A stretch of DNA of 64,000 nt, from assembly GCF_018614055.1 (NCBI RefSeq), contig NZ_JAGGPB010000023.1:101029-165028 (forward strand), read 5' to 3'. The notes under the pieces were generated by a model, which saw only the letters and a program-made list of their open reading frames with translations, was not told the DNA's origin and made no database searches. Every line of letters begins with the position of its first letter. Position 1 is the first letter of the stretch. The translations under genes were made by a program, and so were the position numbers. Below, in pieces: positions 33,420 through 41,965 of this stretch. Source of the DNA: Streptomyces sp. ISL-98. Its GTDB lineage: Bacteria > Actinomycetota > Actinomycetes > Streptomycetales > Streptomycetaceae.

Positions 33420-34292
33420 ATGCCGGACCCCTCAGCCGAACGGGACGCTGCCGAGGCCGAGTCGGCCTTCGCCCACCCGGCCGTCGTGCCCGACGCAACC
33501 GCGGCGTACGGCGAACACCCCGACCAGGTGATCGACTTCTACGCGCCGCGTGACGGCCGGGAGCGGGCCCCGCTGGTCGTCGTCCTGCACGGCGGCGCCT
33601 GGCGGGCCCCGTACGACCGGCAGCACATCACGCCGTTCGCGGACTTCCTGGCCCGCCGGGGCTTCGCCGTCGCCAATGTCGAGTACCGGCGGGGCGGGGA
33701 GCTGCCGCAGCAGCGGGGGACCGATCCGGTCGCCGGGCGCTGGCCGGAGACGTTCGACGACGTGGCGGCGGCGATGGACCTGCTGCCCGGTCTCGTACGG
33801 GAGGCACTGCCCGGCGCCGACTCGCGGCGCACCGTCGTCACCGGCCACTCGGCCGGCGGGCACCTCGCGCTGTGGGCGTCCGCCCGGCACGTACTGCCTC
33901 CGGATTCGCCGTGGTACCTGGCGGACGCGCCGCCCCTGCGCGGGGTCGTCGCGCTCGCGCCGATCGCGGACTTCGCGGTCGCGGACGAGCTGGATGTGTG
34001 CTCCGGTGCGGCCGTGCAGCTCCTCGGCGGGCGGGCGAAGTTCGACGAGCGGCGGCCGTACGCCGACCCGGCCGCGCTGCTGCCGACGGGCATCGCCACG
34101 GTCATCGTCCAGGGCCGCACCGACATCGTCGTACCGCAGGCGGTCGCGGAGGCGTACACCGAGGCGGCGGCGAAGGCGGGCGAGACGGTCGGTCTCACGC
34201 TGCTGGAGGACGTCGGGCACTTCCCGCTGATCGACCCGGCGGCGGACGCGTGCGCGGTCGCTGCGGAGGAGATCGCGCAACTGGCCTGGTGA
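33420..34292 (+). CDS. kynB: Alpha/beta hydrolase, probable kynurenine formamidase
   Basis: 290 aa, ATG at 33420. It has the fold of the esterase/lipase family: VVVLHGGAWRAPYDR (oxyanion hole), nucleophile serine in TGHSAGGHLALW, Asp in VQGRTDIVVPQ and His in EDVGHFPLID. The gene lies 62 bases after kynU. The S. coelicolor gene at the same place (SCO3644, recalled) has been described as a formamidase acting on N-formylkynurenine. The symbol therefore rests on context as well as fold. The classical metal-dependent KynB family is not what is seen here; the Ser-His-Asp type is analogous to the eukaryotic enzyme. Confidence 0.8.
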   Translation: MPDPSAERDAAEAESAFAHPAVVPDATAAYGEHPDQVIDFYAPRDGRERAPLVVVLHGGAWRAPYDRQHITPFADFLARRGFAVANVEYRRGGELPQQRGTDPVAGRWPETFDDVAAAMDLLPGLVREALPGADSRRTVVTGHSAGGHLALWASARHVLPPDSPWYLADAPPLRGVVALAPIADFAVADELDVCSGAAVQLLGGRAKFDERRPYADPAALLPTGIATVIVQGRTDIVVPQAVAEAYTEAAAKAGETVGLTLLEDVGHFPLIDPAADACAVAAEEIAQLAW

Positions 34293-34404
34293 ACGGCGTG
34301 GTGTACGGCGCGGAGCAGGGAGCCGCGTAGTACCTGGGACGGACGCGGGAGGATCCCCATCGGGGCTGACGACCGCGGCCGTACCCTCGCCTACCGTTCT
34401 GTAC

Positions 34405-35727
34405 GTGACCGAGAAGACCCGCAGTCCCGAGTTCCGCCTGGCCATGGGTGCGCTGAGCGGCCTCCGCCAGGACCTGTTCCACGACGCCTTCGCCTACCGG
34501 CCGCTGCCGCCGATGAGCACGGACGGCCCGCTCACCCGACGCCTTCCGGAGCGGATGCGCACGTACGCGGCCTGGACGCCGCACGCCGTGGTGGCGGGGC
34601 TGGCGATGTTCGTGCTGCTCATCGCCTTTGCCGTCAGCGGGGGCGCGGCGGAGGGTCTCGTGACCGGTGTTCTCCCGGTCGCCGCGCTGCTGATGACGCT
34701 GGTCAGGCCGTCCGGCGCCTGGTGGGTCTCACTGCTGTCCACGCCCTTCGTGGGCATCCTCGGCAGCTCCGGGGACGGCTGGCCGTGGACGCCGCCCGCC
34801 TTCGTGGCGCACCTCGGTGTGATGGTGGTGGTCGCAGCCAGGACCCGGCCGCGCACTGCCGCCTGGATGTGGCTGGGCACAGCGGCGTACGCCCTGTTCG
34901 CCGAGGTGTTCCTGGGCGGCTACAGCACCGACAGCCCGCAGATGCTGTTCGTCGCCGCACTGGCGCTGCTCGCGACGACGGTGGTGAACGTCCGTCGCGA
35001 GGCGCAGCGCGAGGTGACCGTCCAGCGGACCGTCACCGCGGTCGAGCGCGACCGGCGCACCCTGCTGGAGGAGCGGACGACGATCGCCCGCGAGCTGCAC
35101 GATGTCGTCGCGCACCACATGTCGGTGGTCGCGATCCAAGCCGAGGCCGCCCCGTACCGGGTGGAGAACCCGCCGCCCGAGCTGGAGCAGGCCTTCGTGA
35201 CCATCCGCGAGAACGCGGTGGCGGCGCTGACCGAGCTGCGGCGCGTGCTCGGGGTCGTACGGGTTGAGTCCTCCGAGTACAACGCGGCGCCGGACGCGCC
35301 GCAGCCGACGCTGGCCGAGCTCGACGGGCTGATGGCGAATGTGCGGGACGCGGGCCTGACGGTGGACAAAACGATCACAGGCTCCGTACGGGAACTGCCG
35401 CAGGGCGTCGAGCTCTCGGCGTACCGGATCATCCAGGAGGCACTGAGCAACGCGCTGCGCCATGCGCCGGGCTCTACGGCGAAGGTCGAGGTGTCGTACG
35501 TGCTGGGAGGCCTCGGTCTGCGCATCGTGAACACCGCACCCCAGGGCCTGGTCAAGCCGTCGCCCGGGGCCGGGCACGGAATCACGGGGATGCGGGAGCG
35601 GGTGTCGATGCTGAACGGCGAGATGGCGGCGCAGGCGACGGAGGAGGGCGGGTACGAGGTGGCGGCGTTCATCCCTGTCGCGCCCGCCGAAACCGCACCC
35701 GTAGTGAAGCCGGAGCCGACCGCATGA
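34405..35727 (+). CDS. Sensor histidine kinase (HisKA_3, NarL-type)
   Basis: 440 aa from the GTG at 34405. Residues 50-205 hold about five membrane helices with short loops, so any signal is probably sensed within the membrane. The dimerisation box TTIARELHDVVAHHMSVV contains the phospho-accepting His. The HATPase domain has YRIIQEALSNALRHAPGS (N box) and GHGITGMRERV (G box). It overlaps the response regulator by four bases, so it pairs with it. The signal and targets are unknown. Confidence 0.92.
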   Translation: MTEKTRSPEFRLAMGALSGLRQDLFHDAFAYRPLPPMSTDGPLTRRLPERMRTYAAWTPHAVVAGLAMFVLLIAFAVSGGAAEGLVTGVLPVAALLMTLVRPSGAWWVSLLSTPFVGILGSSGDGWPWTPPAFVAHLGVMVVVAARTRPRTAAWMWLGTAAYALFAEVFLGGYSTDSPQMLFVAALALLATTVVNVRREAQREVTVQRTVTAVERDRRTLLEERTTIARELHDVVAHHMSVVAIQAEAAPYRVENPPPELEQAFVTIRENAVAALTELRRVLGVVRVESSEYNAAPDAPQPTLAELDGLMANVRDAGLTVDKTITGSVRELPQGVELSAYRIIQEALSNALRHAPGSTAKVEVSYVLGGLGLRIVNTAPQGLVKPSPGAGHGITGMRERVSMLNGEMAAQATEEGGYEVAAFIPVAPAETAPVVKPEPTA

Positions 35728-36383
35728 CCATTCGCGTGCTGATCGTCGACGATCAGATCATGGTCCGCGAGGGCTTCACGGTCCTCCTGAACGCGATGCC
35801 GGAGATCGAGGTCGTCGGCGAGGCGGTGAACGGCCGCGAGGCGATCGCGCAGGTCGCCGCACTGCGGCCGGACGTCGTGCTGATGGACATCCGTATGCCG
35901 GAGCTGAACGGCATCGAGGCCACGCGGGAGATCGTCGCCGCCGACGCGGACGCCAAGGTGCTGGTGCTGACGACGTTCGACCTCGACGAGTACGTGTACC
36001 AGGCGCTGCGCGCCGGCGCCTCCGGCTTCCTGCTCAAGGACGCGTCGGCGCGGCAGCTGGCCGACGGGGTGCGGGTGGTGGCGTCCGGCGAGGCGCTGCT
36101 GGCCCCGACGGTGACGAAGCGCCTCATTTCGGAGTTCTCGAAGCTCGCCGAGGCCCCGCGCCCGCCTGCTCTTGCCCAGATCGGCGACCTCACGGAGCGC
36201 GAGACCGAGGTCCTGGTGCTGATCGCCCAGGGCCTGTCGAACGCGGAGATCGCGTCGCATCTGGTGGTCGCCGAGTCCACGATCAAGACGCATGTGAGCC
36301 GGATCCTGGTGAAGCTGGGCCTGCGGGACCGTACGCAGGCGGCGGTGTTCGCGTACGAGGCGCGGCTGGTCACGCCGGGGTAG
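35724..36383 (+). CDS. NarL/LuxR-family response regulator
   Basis: 219 aa. The ATG at 35724 overlaps the kinase stop (ATGA). The receiver domain has the acidic pair in IVDDQ, the phosphorylated Asp in DVVLMDIRMPEL and the lysine of FLLKDASA. The LuxR HTH covers residues 150-210 (LTERETEVLVLIAQGLSNAE, then IASHLVVAESTIKTHVSRIL). It should bind DNA as a dimer once phosphorylated by the coupled kinase. The neighbouring P450 gene starts 43 bases downstream and may be a target or be co-transcribed. Confidence 0.93.
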   Translation: MTIRVLIVDDQIMVREGFTVLLNAMPEIEVVGEAVNGREAIAQVAALRPDVVLMDIRMPELNGIEATREIVAADADAKVLVLTTFDLDEYVYQALRAGASGFLLKDASARQLADGVRVVASGEALLAPTVTKRLISEFSKLAEAPRPPALAQIGDLTERETEVLVLIAQGLSNAEIASHLVVAESTIKTHVSRILVKLGLRDRTQAAVFAYEARLVTPG

Positions 36384-36426
36384 AGGGTCTCTGTCGTGGG
36401 CGGGCGGCTTCCGTTAGCGTCTTGTC

Positions 36427-37635
36427 ATGGCAGAGACGTTCGACCCCTGGTCGCCCTCCTTCGTCGCCGACCCGTACCCGGCGTACGCCGAACTGCGGGC
36501 CCGTGGCCGAGTCCACTGGTACGAGCCGACGCGGCAGTGGCTGGTCCCGCACCACGCCGACGTCTCCGCCCTCCTGCGCGACCGCCGGCTCGGCCGTACG
36601 TACCTTCATCGCTTCACGCACGAGGAGTTCGGGCGCACGCCGCCGCCGCCCGAGCACGAGCCGTTTCACGTCCTCAACGACAACGGCATGCTGGACCTCG
36701 AAGCGCCCGACCACACCCGGATCCGGCGCCTGGTCTCCAAGGCGTTCACGCCGCGCACGGTCGAGCGGCTGGCGCCGACGGTGCGGCGGCTTGCGGGTGA
36801 ACTGGTCGGGGCGTTCGTCGCGGAGGGCGGCGGGGACCTGCTGTCGGCGGTGGCCGAACCTCTGCCGGTGGCGGTCATCGCCGAGATGCTCGGCATCCCG
36901 GAACCGGACCGCGAGCTGCTCCGGCCCTGGTCGGCGGACATCTGCGGGATGTACGAGCTGAACCCGCCGGAGGAGACGGCCCGCCGCGCGGTCCGGGCGT
37001 CAGTCGAATTCTCGGCGTACTTGCGGGAGTTGATCGCCGTACGCCGCAAGGATCCGGCGGATGATCTGATCTCGGCGCTCATCGCCGCGTACGACGAGGG
37101 GGACCGGCTCAGCGAGCAGGAGATGATCTCGACGTGTGTGCTGCTGCTGAATGCGGGGCACGAGGCCACGGTCAATACGACGGCCAATGGGTGGTGGACG
37201 CTCTTCCGCCACCCGGAGCAGCTGGCGGCGCTGCGGGCGGATCACGGTCTGCTGCCCACCGCTGTGGAGGAGTTGATGCGGTACGACACGCCGCTGCAGC
37301 TCTTTGAGCGGTGGGTGCTGGACGACGTCGAGGTCGACGGGGTCACTCTGCCGCGGGGCTCGGAGGTGGCGCTGCTCTTCGGCTCGGCGAATCGGGATCC
37401 GGCGGTGTTCGACCGCCCCGATGTCCTCGACCTCGCCCGCACGGACAATCCGCACGTGTCGCTCGGCGCGGGCATCCACTACTGCCTGGGGGCACCGCTG
37501 GCGCGTCTCGAACTGGCGGCGTCCTTCGGCGAGTTGCTGCGGCGGGCACCGGCGATGCGGCTTGCTGGGGCGCCGCCGGAATGGAAGCCGGGTTACGTGA
37601 TCCGTGGCTTGAGGGGGCTACGGGTGGAGGTCTGA
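36427..37635 (+). CDS. Cytochrome P450
   Basis: 402 aa; the ATG at 36427 follows the response regulator. P450 motifs are complete: the I helix LLLNAGHEATVNT, the K helix EELMRYDTP (ExxR), the PERF-like region FDRPDVLDLAR and the heme loop SLGAGIHYCLGAPLARLE with the Cys ligand. The heme loop starts with Leu where many have Phe (FGxGxHxC). It is a class I bacterial P450 needing ferredoxin and a reductase; none is adjacent. The substrate cannot be assigned. Its closeness to the two-component genes may mean regulated expression. Confidence 0.92.
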   Translation: MAETFDPWSPSFVADPYPAYAELRARGRVHWYEPTRQWLVPHHADVSALLRDRRLGRTYLHRFTHEEFGRTPPPPEHEPFHVLNDNGMLDLEAPDHTRIRRLVSKAFTPRTVERLAPTVRRLAGELVGAFVAEGGGDLLSAVAEPLPVAVIAEMLGIPEPDRELLRPWSADICGMYELNPPEETARRAVRASVEFSAYLRELIAVRRKDPADDLISALIAAYDEGDRLSEQEMISTCVLLLNAGHEATVNTTANGWWTLFRHPEQLAALRADHGLLPTAVEELMRYDTPLQLFERWVLDDVEVDGVTLPRGSEVALLFGSANRDPAVFDRPDVLDLARTDNPHVSLGAGIHYCLGAPLARLELAASFGELLRRAPAMRLAGAPPEWKPGYVIRGLRGLRVEV

Positions 37636-37658
37636 GGGGGAGGCGGGTGCGTTGTGTG

Positions 37659-37733
37659 GTGCGGGTTGCCTGCGGCGCTGTTCCCCTACCCGCCCCTTTC
37701 CCGGCTGTGACATTTTGCGGCTGCCGCCGCGTG
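37659..37733. repeat. Dispersed Streptomyces intergenic repeat, copy 2
   Basis: It is nearly identical over about 74 bases to 26115-26188, keeping GGCTGTGACATTTTGCGG and CTGCCGCCGCGTG. Like the first copy it is followed by a strong C-rich palindrome (37741 on). Confidence 0.8.
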
Positions 37734-37740
37734 GGCTCCG

Positions 37741-37792
37741 CCCCAGACCCCGGTCTTCCCCGGGCGTCCCGGGGGTCTGGGGGCTTGCCCCC
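37741..37792. terminator. Compound hairpin between the P450 and the ABC permease
   Basis: CCCCAGACCCC pairs with GGGGTCTGGGG. A second stem GGGGGC-TT-GCCCCC lies at 37779-37792, and the two overlap, so only one forms at a time. The genes converge here. Confidence 0.7.
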
Positions 37793-37871
37793 AGTTCGGG
37801 AAGGGGCGGGGTGGGGAAGAAGCCCGCCCCGCAGGCGCAGGCCCGCCGCACCCGCGCACCGCACGCCTCCC

Positions 37872-39485
37872 TCACGAAAGGACGTCCCGGCGTCGCAGCC
37901 CCGCCAGGCCCGTCGCCACCAGCAGAAACGCGACCACCGTCATCGCCACCACCGGCGCCCACACCACCTCCGCCCCCGGCAGCTTCGGCAGGTGCCCGAA
38001 CGGTGAGAGGTTCATCAGCCACTGGGGGATCTCCAGCGCCGGGCCGATCCAGCCGAGGGCCAGCGAAAGGCCCGCCGCCGCCCACGCCGCCACCGCCGCC
38101 TTCGGGAACGCGCCGTACAGCAGTACCGCCAGGCCGCCGAGCAGCCAGATCGCCGGGAGCTGGGCCAGCGACGCGCCGAGGACGGGGCCGAGTTCCTTGC
38201 CGTAGCCGACGGCCAGGCCAAGGCCCGCCACCAGCATGATCAGCGCCGCGCCGCCGAAGGCGATGACCAGGTGGCCCGCCGCCCACCGCAACCGGCCGAC
38301 CGCATTCGCCAGCACCGGCTCCGCACGCTGCGAGGTCTCCTCGCCATGCAACCGCAGCACGGACGCGACGACGTACAGCGCGGCGACCATGCCGAAGATG
38401 CCGGCCATCGCGGCGAGGAAGGCCTGGGACATCCCGGCCTGCCCGCCCATGCGCTCGAAGATCGCCTTCGCCTGTTCGTTGTCGCCGACGAGATCCGCCG
38501 CGCCTTCGACCATCCCGCCGAAGACGAGCCCGGCGAGGCCGAAGCCGACGGTCCAGCCCAGGAGGGAGCCTCGCTGGAGCCGCCAGGCGAGCCCGCCCGC
38601 CGTGGCCAGGCGCCCGGCAGCAGGCCCCGGCCGCGTCGCGAGGAAGCTCATCCCGACGTCCCGCCGCCCCGCGAGGGTGTACGCGACAACGCCCTGGACG
38701 ACGGCCGCCGCCACCACGAGCAGCAGCACCCACCAGCGTTCGCCGGCGTACGGCCGCACATGCTCCGCCCAGCCGAGCGGCGACAGCCACGTCAGTACGG
38801 ACGAGCCGTCGGCCGTCGCCGAGTCACCGGCCGCACGGAGGACGAAGGCCGTGCCCAGTACCCCGGCCGTGATGCCCTTGGCGAGCCGCGCGCTCTCGGT
38901 GAGCTGGGCGGCGATGGCCGCCATGGACGCGAACAGCATGCCGACCGCACCGACGCCCGCCCCGACCGCGAGCGCACCGGCCGCGGACCCGGTGGGTCCG
39001 GCGAGCCCGCCGGTGATGATCAGCGCGAGCACCGTGTTGGCGACGAGCGCCGCCAGCAGGGCTGCCGTGAGCGGGGCCCGGCGGCCCACCATGGCGGAGG
39101 AGATGAGTTCCTGACGGCCCGTCTCCTCTTCCTCCCTGGTGTGCCGGATGACGATGATCAGGCTCATGGCGGCGGCCAGTACGGCGGCGAAGCCGGCGAA
39201 GCGCCAGGCGACGATGCCACCGAGCGAGTCGCTGAAGATCGGCCCGTACATGGCACGCAGGGAGCCGTTGCTGCCCAGCGACTGCACCAGATCCGCCCGC
39301 TTTTCGGCGGTGTCGTAGAACTTCTCGATGGAACCGACGCCGCTGGTGACCATGCCTGCGATCACCACCACCCAGACGGCCGTCATGATCCGGTCGCGGC
39401 GCAGAGCGAGCCTCAACAGGACGCCCGTACCGGCGAGTTGACGCGATCCTCCCGTGCGTGCCACGGGCAGGGCTACGGCAGTCAT
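37872..39485 (-). CDS. ABC exporter permease
   Basis: 537 aa from the ATG at 39485, which overlaps the ATPase stop by four bases. Twelve or so hydrophobic helices are present in two halves, as in the ABC-2 type exporters of antibiotic resistance. The N-terminal half includes MTAVWVVVIAGMVTSGVGS and LAAAMSLIIVIRHTREEEETGR; the second half begins about residue 300. No substrate-binding protein is present, so it is an exporter. Its partner is the ATPase just upstream. The exported compound is unknown, and a divergent GbsR/MarR protein probably controls the pair. Confidence 0.9.
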   Translation of the reverse strand: MTAVALPVARTGGSRQLAGTGVLLRLALRRDRIMTAVWVVVIAGMVTSGVGSIEKFYDTAEKRADLVQSLGSNGSLRAMYGPIFSDSLGGIVAWRFAGFAAVLAAAMSLIIVIRHTREEEETGRQELISSAMVGRRAPLTAALLAALVANTVLALIITGGLAGPTGSAAGALAVGAGVGAVGMLFASMAAIAAQLTESARLAKGITAGVLGTAFVLRAAGDSATADGSSVLTWLSPLGWAEHVRPYAGERWWVLLLVVAAAVVQGVVAYTLAGRRDVGMSFLATRPGPAAGRLATAGGLAWRLQRGSLLGWTVGFGLAGLVFGGMVEGAADLVGDNEQAKAIFERMGGQAGMSQAFLAAMAGIFGMVAALYVVASVLRLHGEETSQRAEPVLANAVGRLRWAAGHLVIAFGGAALIMLVAGLGLAVGYGKELGPVLGASLAQLPAIWLLGGLAVLLYGAFPKAAVAAWAAAGLSLALGWIGPALEIPQWLMNLSPFGHLPKLPGAEVVWAPVVAMTVVAFLLVATGLAGLRRRDVLS

Positions 39486-40426
39486 CGCGACATCGCCTCT
39501 TCGGGTGCGTAGTGACGGAGGAAGAGTTCCTCCAGGGTCGGCGGGGTGCTGGTGAGCGAGCGCACGCCGGATTCGGTGAGCGACCTGAGTACGGCGTCCA
39601 GCTTGTCGGTCTCGACCTGGAGCCTGACCCTCCCCCAGACTCCGTCCGGGGGGACCCCCATCCCCTGGCCCCCCTCGATCGACTGAAGGGCCAGGTCGTG
39701 CACCCCGGGCAGATGCGCTAGCCCGTTCGGCTCCCCGGCCAGCTCCGCCGTCACGCTCGTACGCGTCAGGTGGCGCAGCTCGGTCAGGGATCCGGTCTCG
39801 ACGGTCTGTCCCTTGCGGATGATGCTGACCCGGTCGCAGAGGCTCTCGACCTCGCTGAGGATGTGCGAGGACAGCAGGATCGTCCGGCCGCGCCGGCGCT
39901 CCTCCTCGACGCACTGCTGGAAGATTTCCTCCATCAGCGGGTCGAGGCCGGAGGTCGGCTCGTCGAGGATCAGCAGGTCCACGTCCGAGGCGAAGGCGGC
40001 GACGAGGGCGACCTTCTGCCGGTTGCCCTTGGAGTACGTACGCCCCTTCTTGGTGGGGTCGAGTTCGAACCGCTCGACGAGGTCCGCGCGCCTCGCCCTG
40101 TCGAGGCCTCCGCGCAGTCGCCCGTACAGGTCGATGACCTCGCCACCGCTCAGGTTCCGCCACAGCGTCACGTCACCCGGGACGTAGGCGACGCGCCGGT
40201 GCAGTTCGACGGCGTCCTTCCACGGGTCCCGGCCGAGCATCTGCGCGGCCCCGGAGTCGGGGCGCAGGAGGCCGAGGAGGACCCGGATGGTGGTGGATTT
40301 CCCGGCGCCGTTGGGTCCGAGGAAGCCGTGTACTTCGCCGGTCTCGACGGTGAGGTCGAGGCCGTCCAACGCGTGCGTCCGCCCGAACGACTTGTGCAGT
40401 CCGGCGACGGTGATTGCCTTCGTCAT
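39482..40426 (-). CDS. ABC exporter ATP-binding protein
   Basis: 314 aa. The ATG at 40426 has no clear ribosome site, so a leaderless mRNA is possible. Walker A is GPNGAGKST, Walker B LLILDEPTSGLD, the H-loop LLSSHILSEV. The signature is SKGNRQK rather than LSGGQ, which is typical of this drug-exporter group. The C-terminal third is a regulatory extension. It contains about ten residues (GMGVPPDGVWGR) encoded by an inserted palindromic repeat at 39631-39661. It works with the permease, and is placed divergent from the GbsR regulator with a shared operator. Confidence 0.93.
   Translation of the reverse strand: MTKAITVAGLHKSFGRTHALDGLDLTVETGEVHGFLGPNGAGKSTTIRVLLGLLRPDSGAAQMLGRDPWKDAVELHRRVAYVPGDVTLWRNLSGGEVIDLYGRLRGGLDRARRADLVERFELDPTKKGRTYSKGNRQKVALVAAFASDVDLLILDEPTSGLDPLMEEIFQQCVEEERRRGRTILLSSHILSEVESLCDRVSIIRKGQTVETGSLTELRHLTRTSVTAELAGEPNGLAHLPGVHDLALQSIEGGQGMGVPPDGVWGRVRLQVETDKLDAVLRSLTESGVRSLTSTPPTLEELFLRHYAPEEAMSR
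39631..39661. repeat. Palindromic Streptomyces repeat inside the ABC ATPase gene
   Basis: TCCCCCAGACTCCGTCCGGG followed by GGGACCCCCAT gives nested inverted repeats, close in plan to 18559-18593. It is read in frame in the C-terminal extension, so the reading frame is kept. Confidence 0.7.
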
Positions 40427-40436
40427 GATTCAGAAC

Positions 40437-40477
40437 ATACGCTACTTTCACAAAGTTGTGAAGTTAAGGAAGCGTAT
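40437..40477. promoter_or_regulatory. Operator between the ABC exporter and its regulator
   Basis: An exact palindrome TTCACAA-AG-TTGTGAA (40447-40462) lies inside wider arms ATACGCT/AGCGTAT. It is 11 bases from the ATPase start and 42 from the regulator start, suited to divergent control by the regulator at 40519. Confidence 0.75.
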
Positions 40478-40518
40478 AAACTCGCTGAGGCAGGCTGAGC
40501 AGGGGAGACGATGAGGCG

Positions 40519-41046
40519 ATGAGCAGCAAGAACGGCGAGAGCAGCGAGAACAGCGGTGGCGCCACCGCGACAGGGCCGGACGCGGAAGCCGTATCGCGCT
40601 TCGTGGAGCGCTTCGCGTCCGAAATGACCGAAGCCGGCATGCAGCGGACGGCAGCACGCGTCTTCGCGGCACTCCTGGCCTCGGAGACCGCCAGCATGAC
40701 GTCGGCGGAGCTGTCCGAGCGGTTGCAGATCAGCCCGGCCGCCGTCTCCGGCGCGATCCGCTATCTCTCCCAGGCCAACATGGTCGGCAGGGAGCGCGAC
40801 CCGGGCTCACGCCGTGACCGATACGTCCTGCACAACGAGCTCTGGTACGAGACCTTCACCCGCCGCGACCAGGTCCTGACCCGCTGGGAAAAGGTCCTGC
40901 GCGACGGGGCGGAAATGCTCGGCCCCGACACACCCGCGGGGGCGCGGGCGGCCGAGACCGCGGCGTTCTTCGAGTTCCTCCACAACGAATTGCGAACGAT
41001 GCTCGACCGGTGGAAGGAACACCGGGCGACCCTCGATCTCGGCTAG
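40519..41046 (+). CDS. GbsR/MarR-family transcriptional regulator
   Basis: 175 aa, ATG at 40519. The winged helix covers residues 35-105 (MQRTAARVFAALLAS, LSERLQISPAAVSGAIRYLSQAN and RDRYVLHNELWY). The C-terminal helices (WEKVLRDGAEMLGP, FFEFLHNELRTMLDRW) form the dimer interface. It is divergent from the ABC exporter, and the strong palindrome between them is its probable binding site. This family often senses the compound its exporter removes. A longer start is unlikely since the Ser/Gly-rich residues 1-20 are already disordered. Confidence 0.85.
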   Translation: MSSKNGESSENSGGATATGPDAEAVSRFVERFASEMTEAGMQRTAARVFAALLASETASMTSAELSERLQISPAAVSGAIRYLSQANMVGRERDPGSRRDRYVLHNELWYETFTRRDQVLTRWEKVLRDGAEMLGPDTPAGARAAETAAFFEFLHNELRTMLDRWKEHRATLDLG

Positions 41047-41101
41047 TCAGGCGGTCAGGCAGTCAGGCGGTCAGGCAGTCAGGCGGTCTGGCGGTCGGGT
41101 C
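41046..41101. repeat. 8-bp tandem repeat GTCAGGC(G/A), six to seven copies
   Basis: The unit GTCAGGCG/GTCAGGCA alternates five times, then decays (GTCTGGCG, GTCGGGTC). It lies between the convergent regulator and kinase-like genes, and encodes the last residues and the stop of the latter. A change in copy number would shift the reading frame of that tail. Confidence 0.85.
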
Positions 41102-41931
41102 GGCAGCATCAGCGACCACGCCCCCGGCCGCACCGTCCATGTCCGCGTCCGGACCGGACCCGCGACCAACGCGTCCGCCCGGTACCGGAAATCCGCGCCC
41201 GACACAGTCACCGCAAGCGCGTCCGCCCGCACCTGATCACCCGACTCCGGGCTGATCACCACCTCCGCGCGGCCGCCGCGCGAGCACAGCCAGACGTCCT
41301 CGACCGGCCGGTCCAGGTCGTGCAGCAGCACCCCGTCGGCCTCCACCCGGAGCCGGTGCGTACGGACGGCGTGCGGCCCGGACAGCGGCGCGGGCCGCAC
41401 CAGGGTCCGTACCAGCGAGCGACAGGTGTCCCAGACGGAAGCCGCGGCAGGGCTGCCGACCGCCCGCACTCCCGGAGCCGCGGCCGCAGCCGGGATCCGC
41501 AGATCGCCCAGCACCACGCCGTCGCTGTCGTCCACCAGCAGATCGAGCCGCTGTACGACGCCCTCCAGCACCGCACGGGCCGCGGCCACCGCCGACGTCG
41601 GGACGCCGAGCGCACGCGCGAGATCCAAGCCCGCGCCCACCGGAATCAGCGCGAGCGCCCCGTCACCGAGCTCCCGGTCCCGGTGCAGGAGGGACACGGC
41701 GCGCAGCAGCGCCCGGTCGTCGCCGATGACCACGGGGCGGCGACTGCCCCGGCGGGCCAGGGCCCGCGCGAACTCCTCGGGCCCCTCGGGGAGGCAGATT
41801 TTGGCGTTGGCCGCGGCGCACAGCACGTCCTTGGCGATACGCACGGACTCGCCGTCCGTACGCCGGGCGACCGGGTCGATGACCACCAGCAGCGGATGCG
41901 CGGTGTGCGCGGCGGGCTCTGGAGCCGACAC
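41071..41931 (-). CDS. Diacylglycerol kinase-like protein with degenerate motifs
   Basis: 286 aa from the GTG at 41931, which has AGGAAGGA just upstream; the ATG at 41964 is an alternative that lies inside a hairpin. The overall pattern, including ALIPVGAGLDLARALGVP and the beta-rich C-terminal lobe ending VRTRTWTVRPGAW, is that of lipid kinases of the DAGK/sphingosine kinase type. The catalytic GGDGT loop is replaced by IGDDRALLRA, and the usual PxGTxND by PVGAGLD. Catalysis is therefore doubtful and it may be a pseudokinase or use another nucleotide-binding mode. Its C-terminus is encoded by an 8-bp tandem repeat. Divergent from purA. Confidence 0.7.
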   Translation of the reverse strand: MSAPEPAAHTAHPLLVVIDPVARRTDGESVRIAKDVLCAAANAKICLPEGPEEFARALARRGSRRPVVIGDDRALLRAVSLLHRDRELGDGALALIPVGAGLDLARALGVPTSAVAAARAVLEGVVQRLDLLVDDSDGVVLGDLRIPAAAAAPGVRAVGSPAAASVWDTCRSLVRTLVRPAPLSGPHAVRTHRLRVEADGVLLHDLDRPVEDVWLCSRGGRAEVVISPESGDQVRADALAVTVSGADFRYRADALVAGPVRTRTWTVRPGAWSLMLPTRPPDRLTA

Positions 41932-41965
41932 CTCGGTCCTTCCTCGGGTAGCATCTTTGTGCAAG

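Noticed and set aside
41046..41101. CRISPR array at the short tandem repeat
   Set aside because: Units are 8 bp and directly adjacent, with no spacers and no cas genes.
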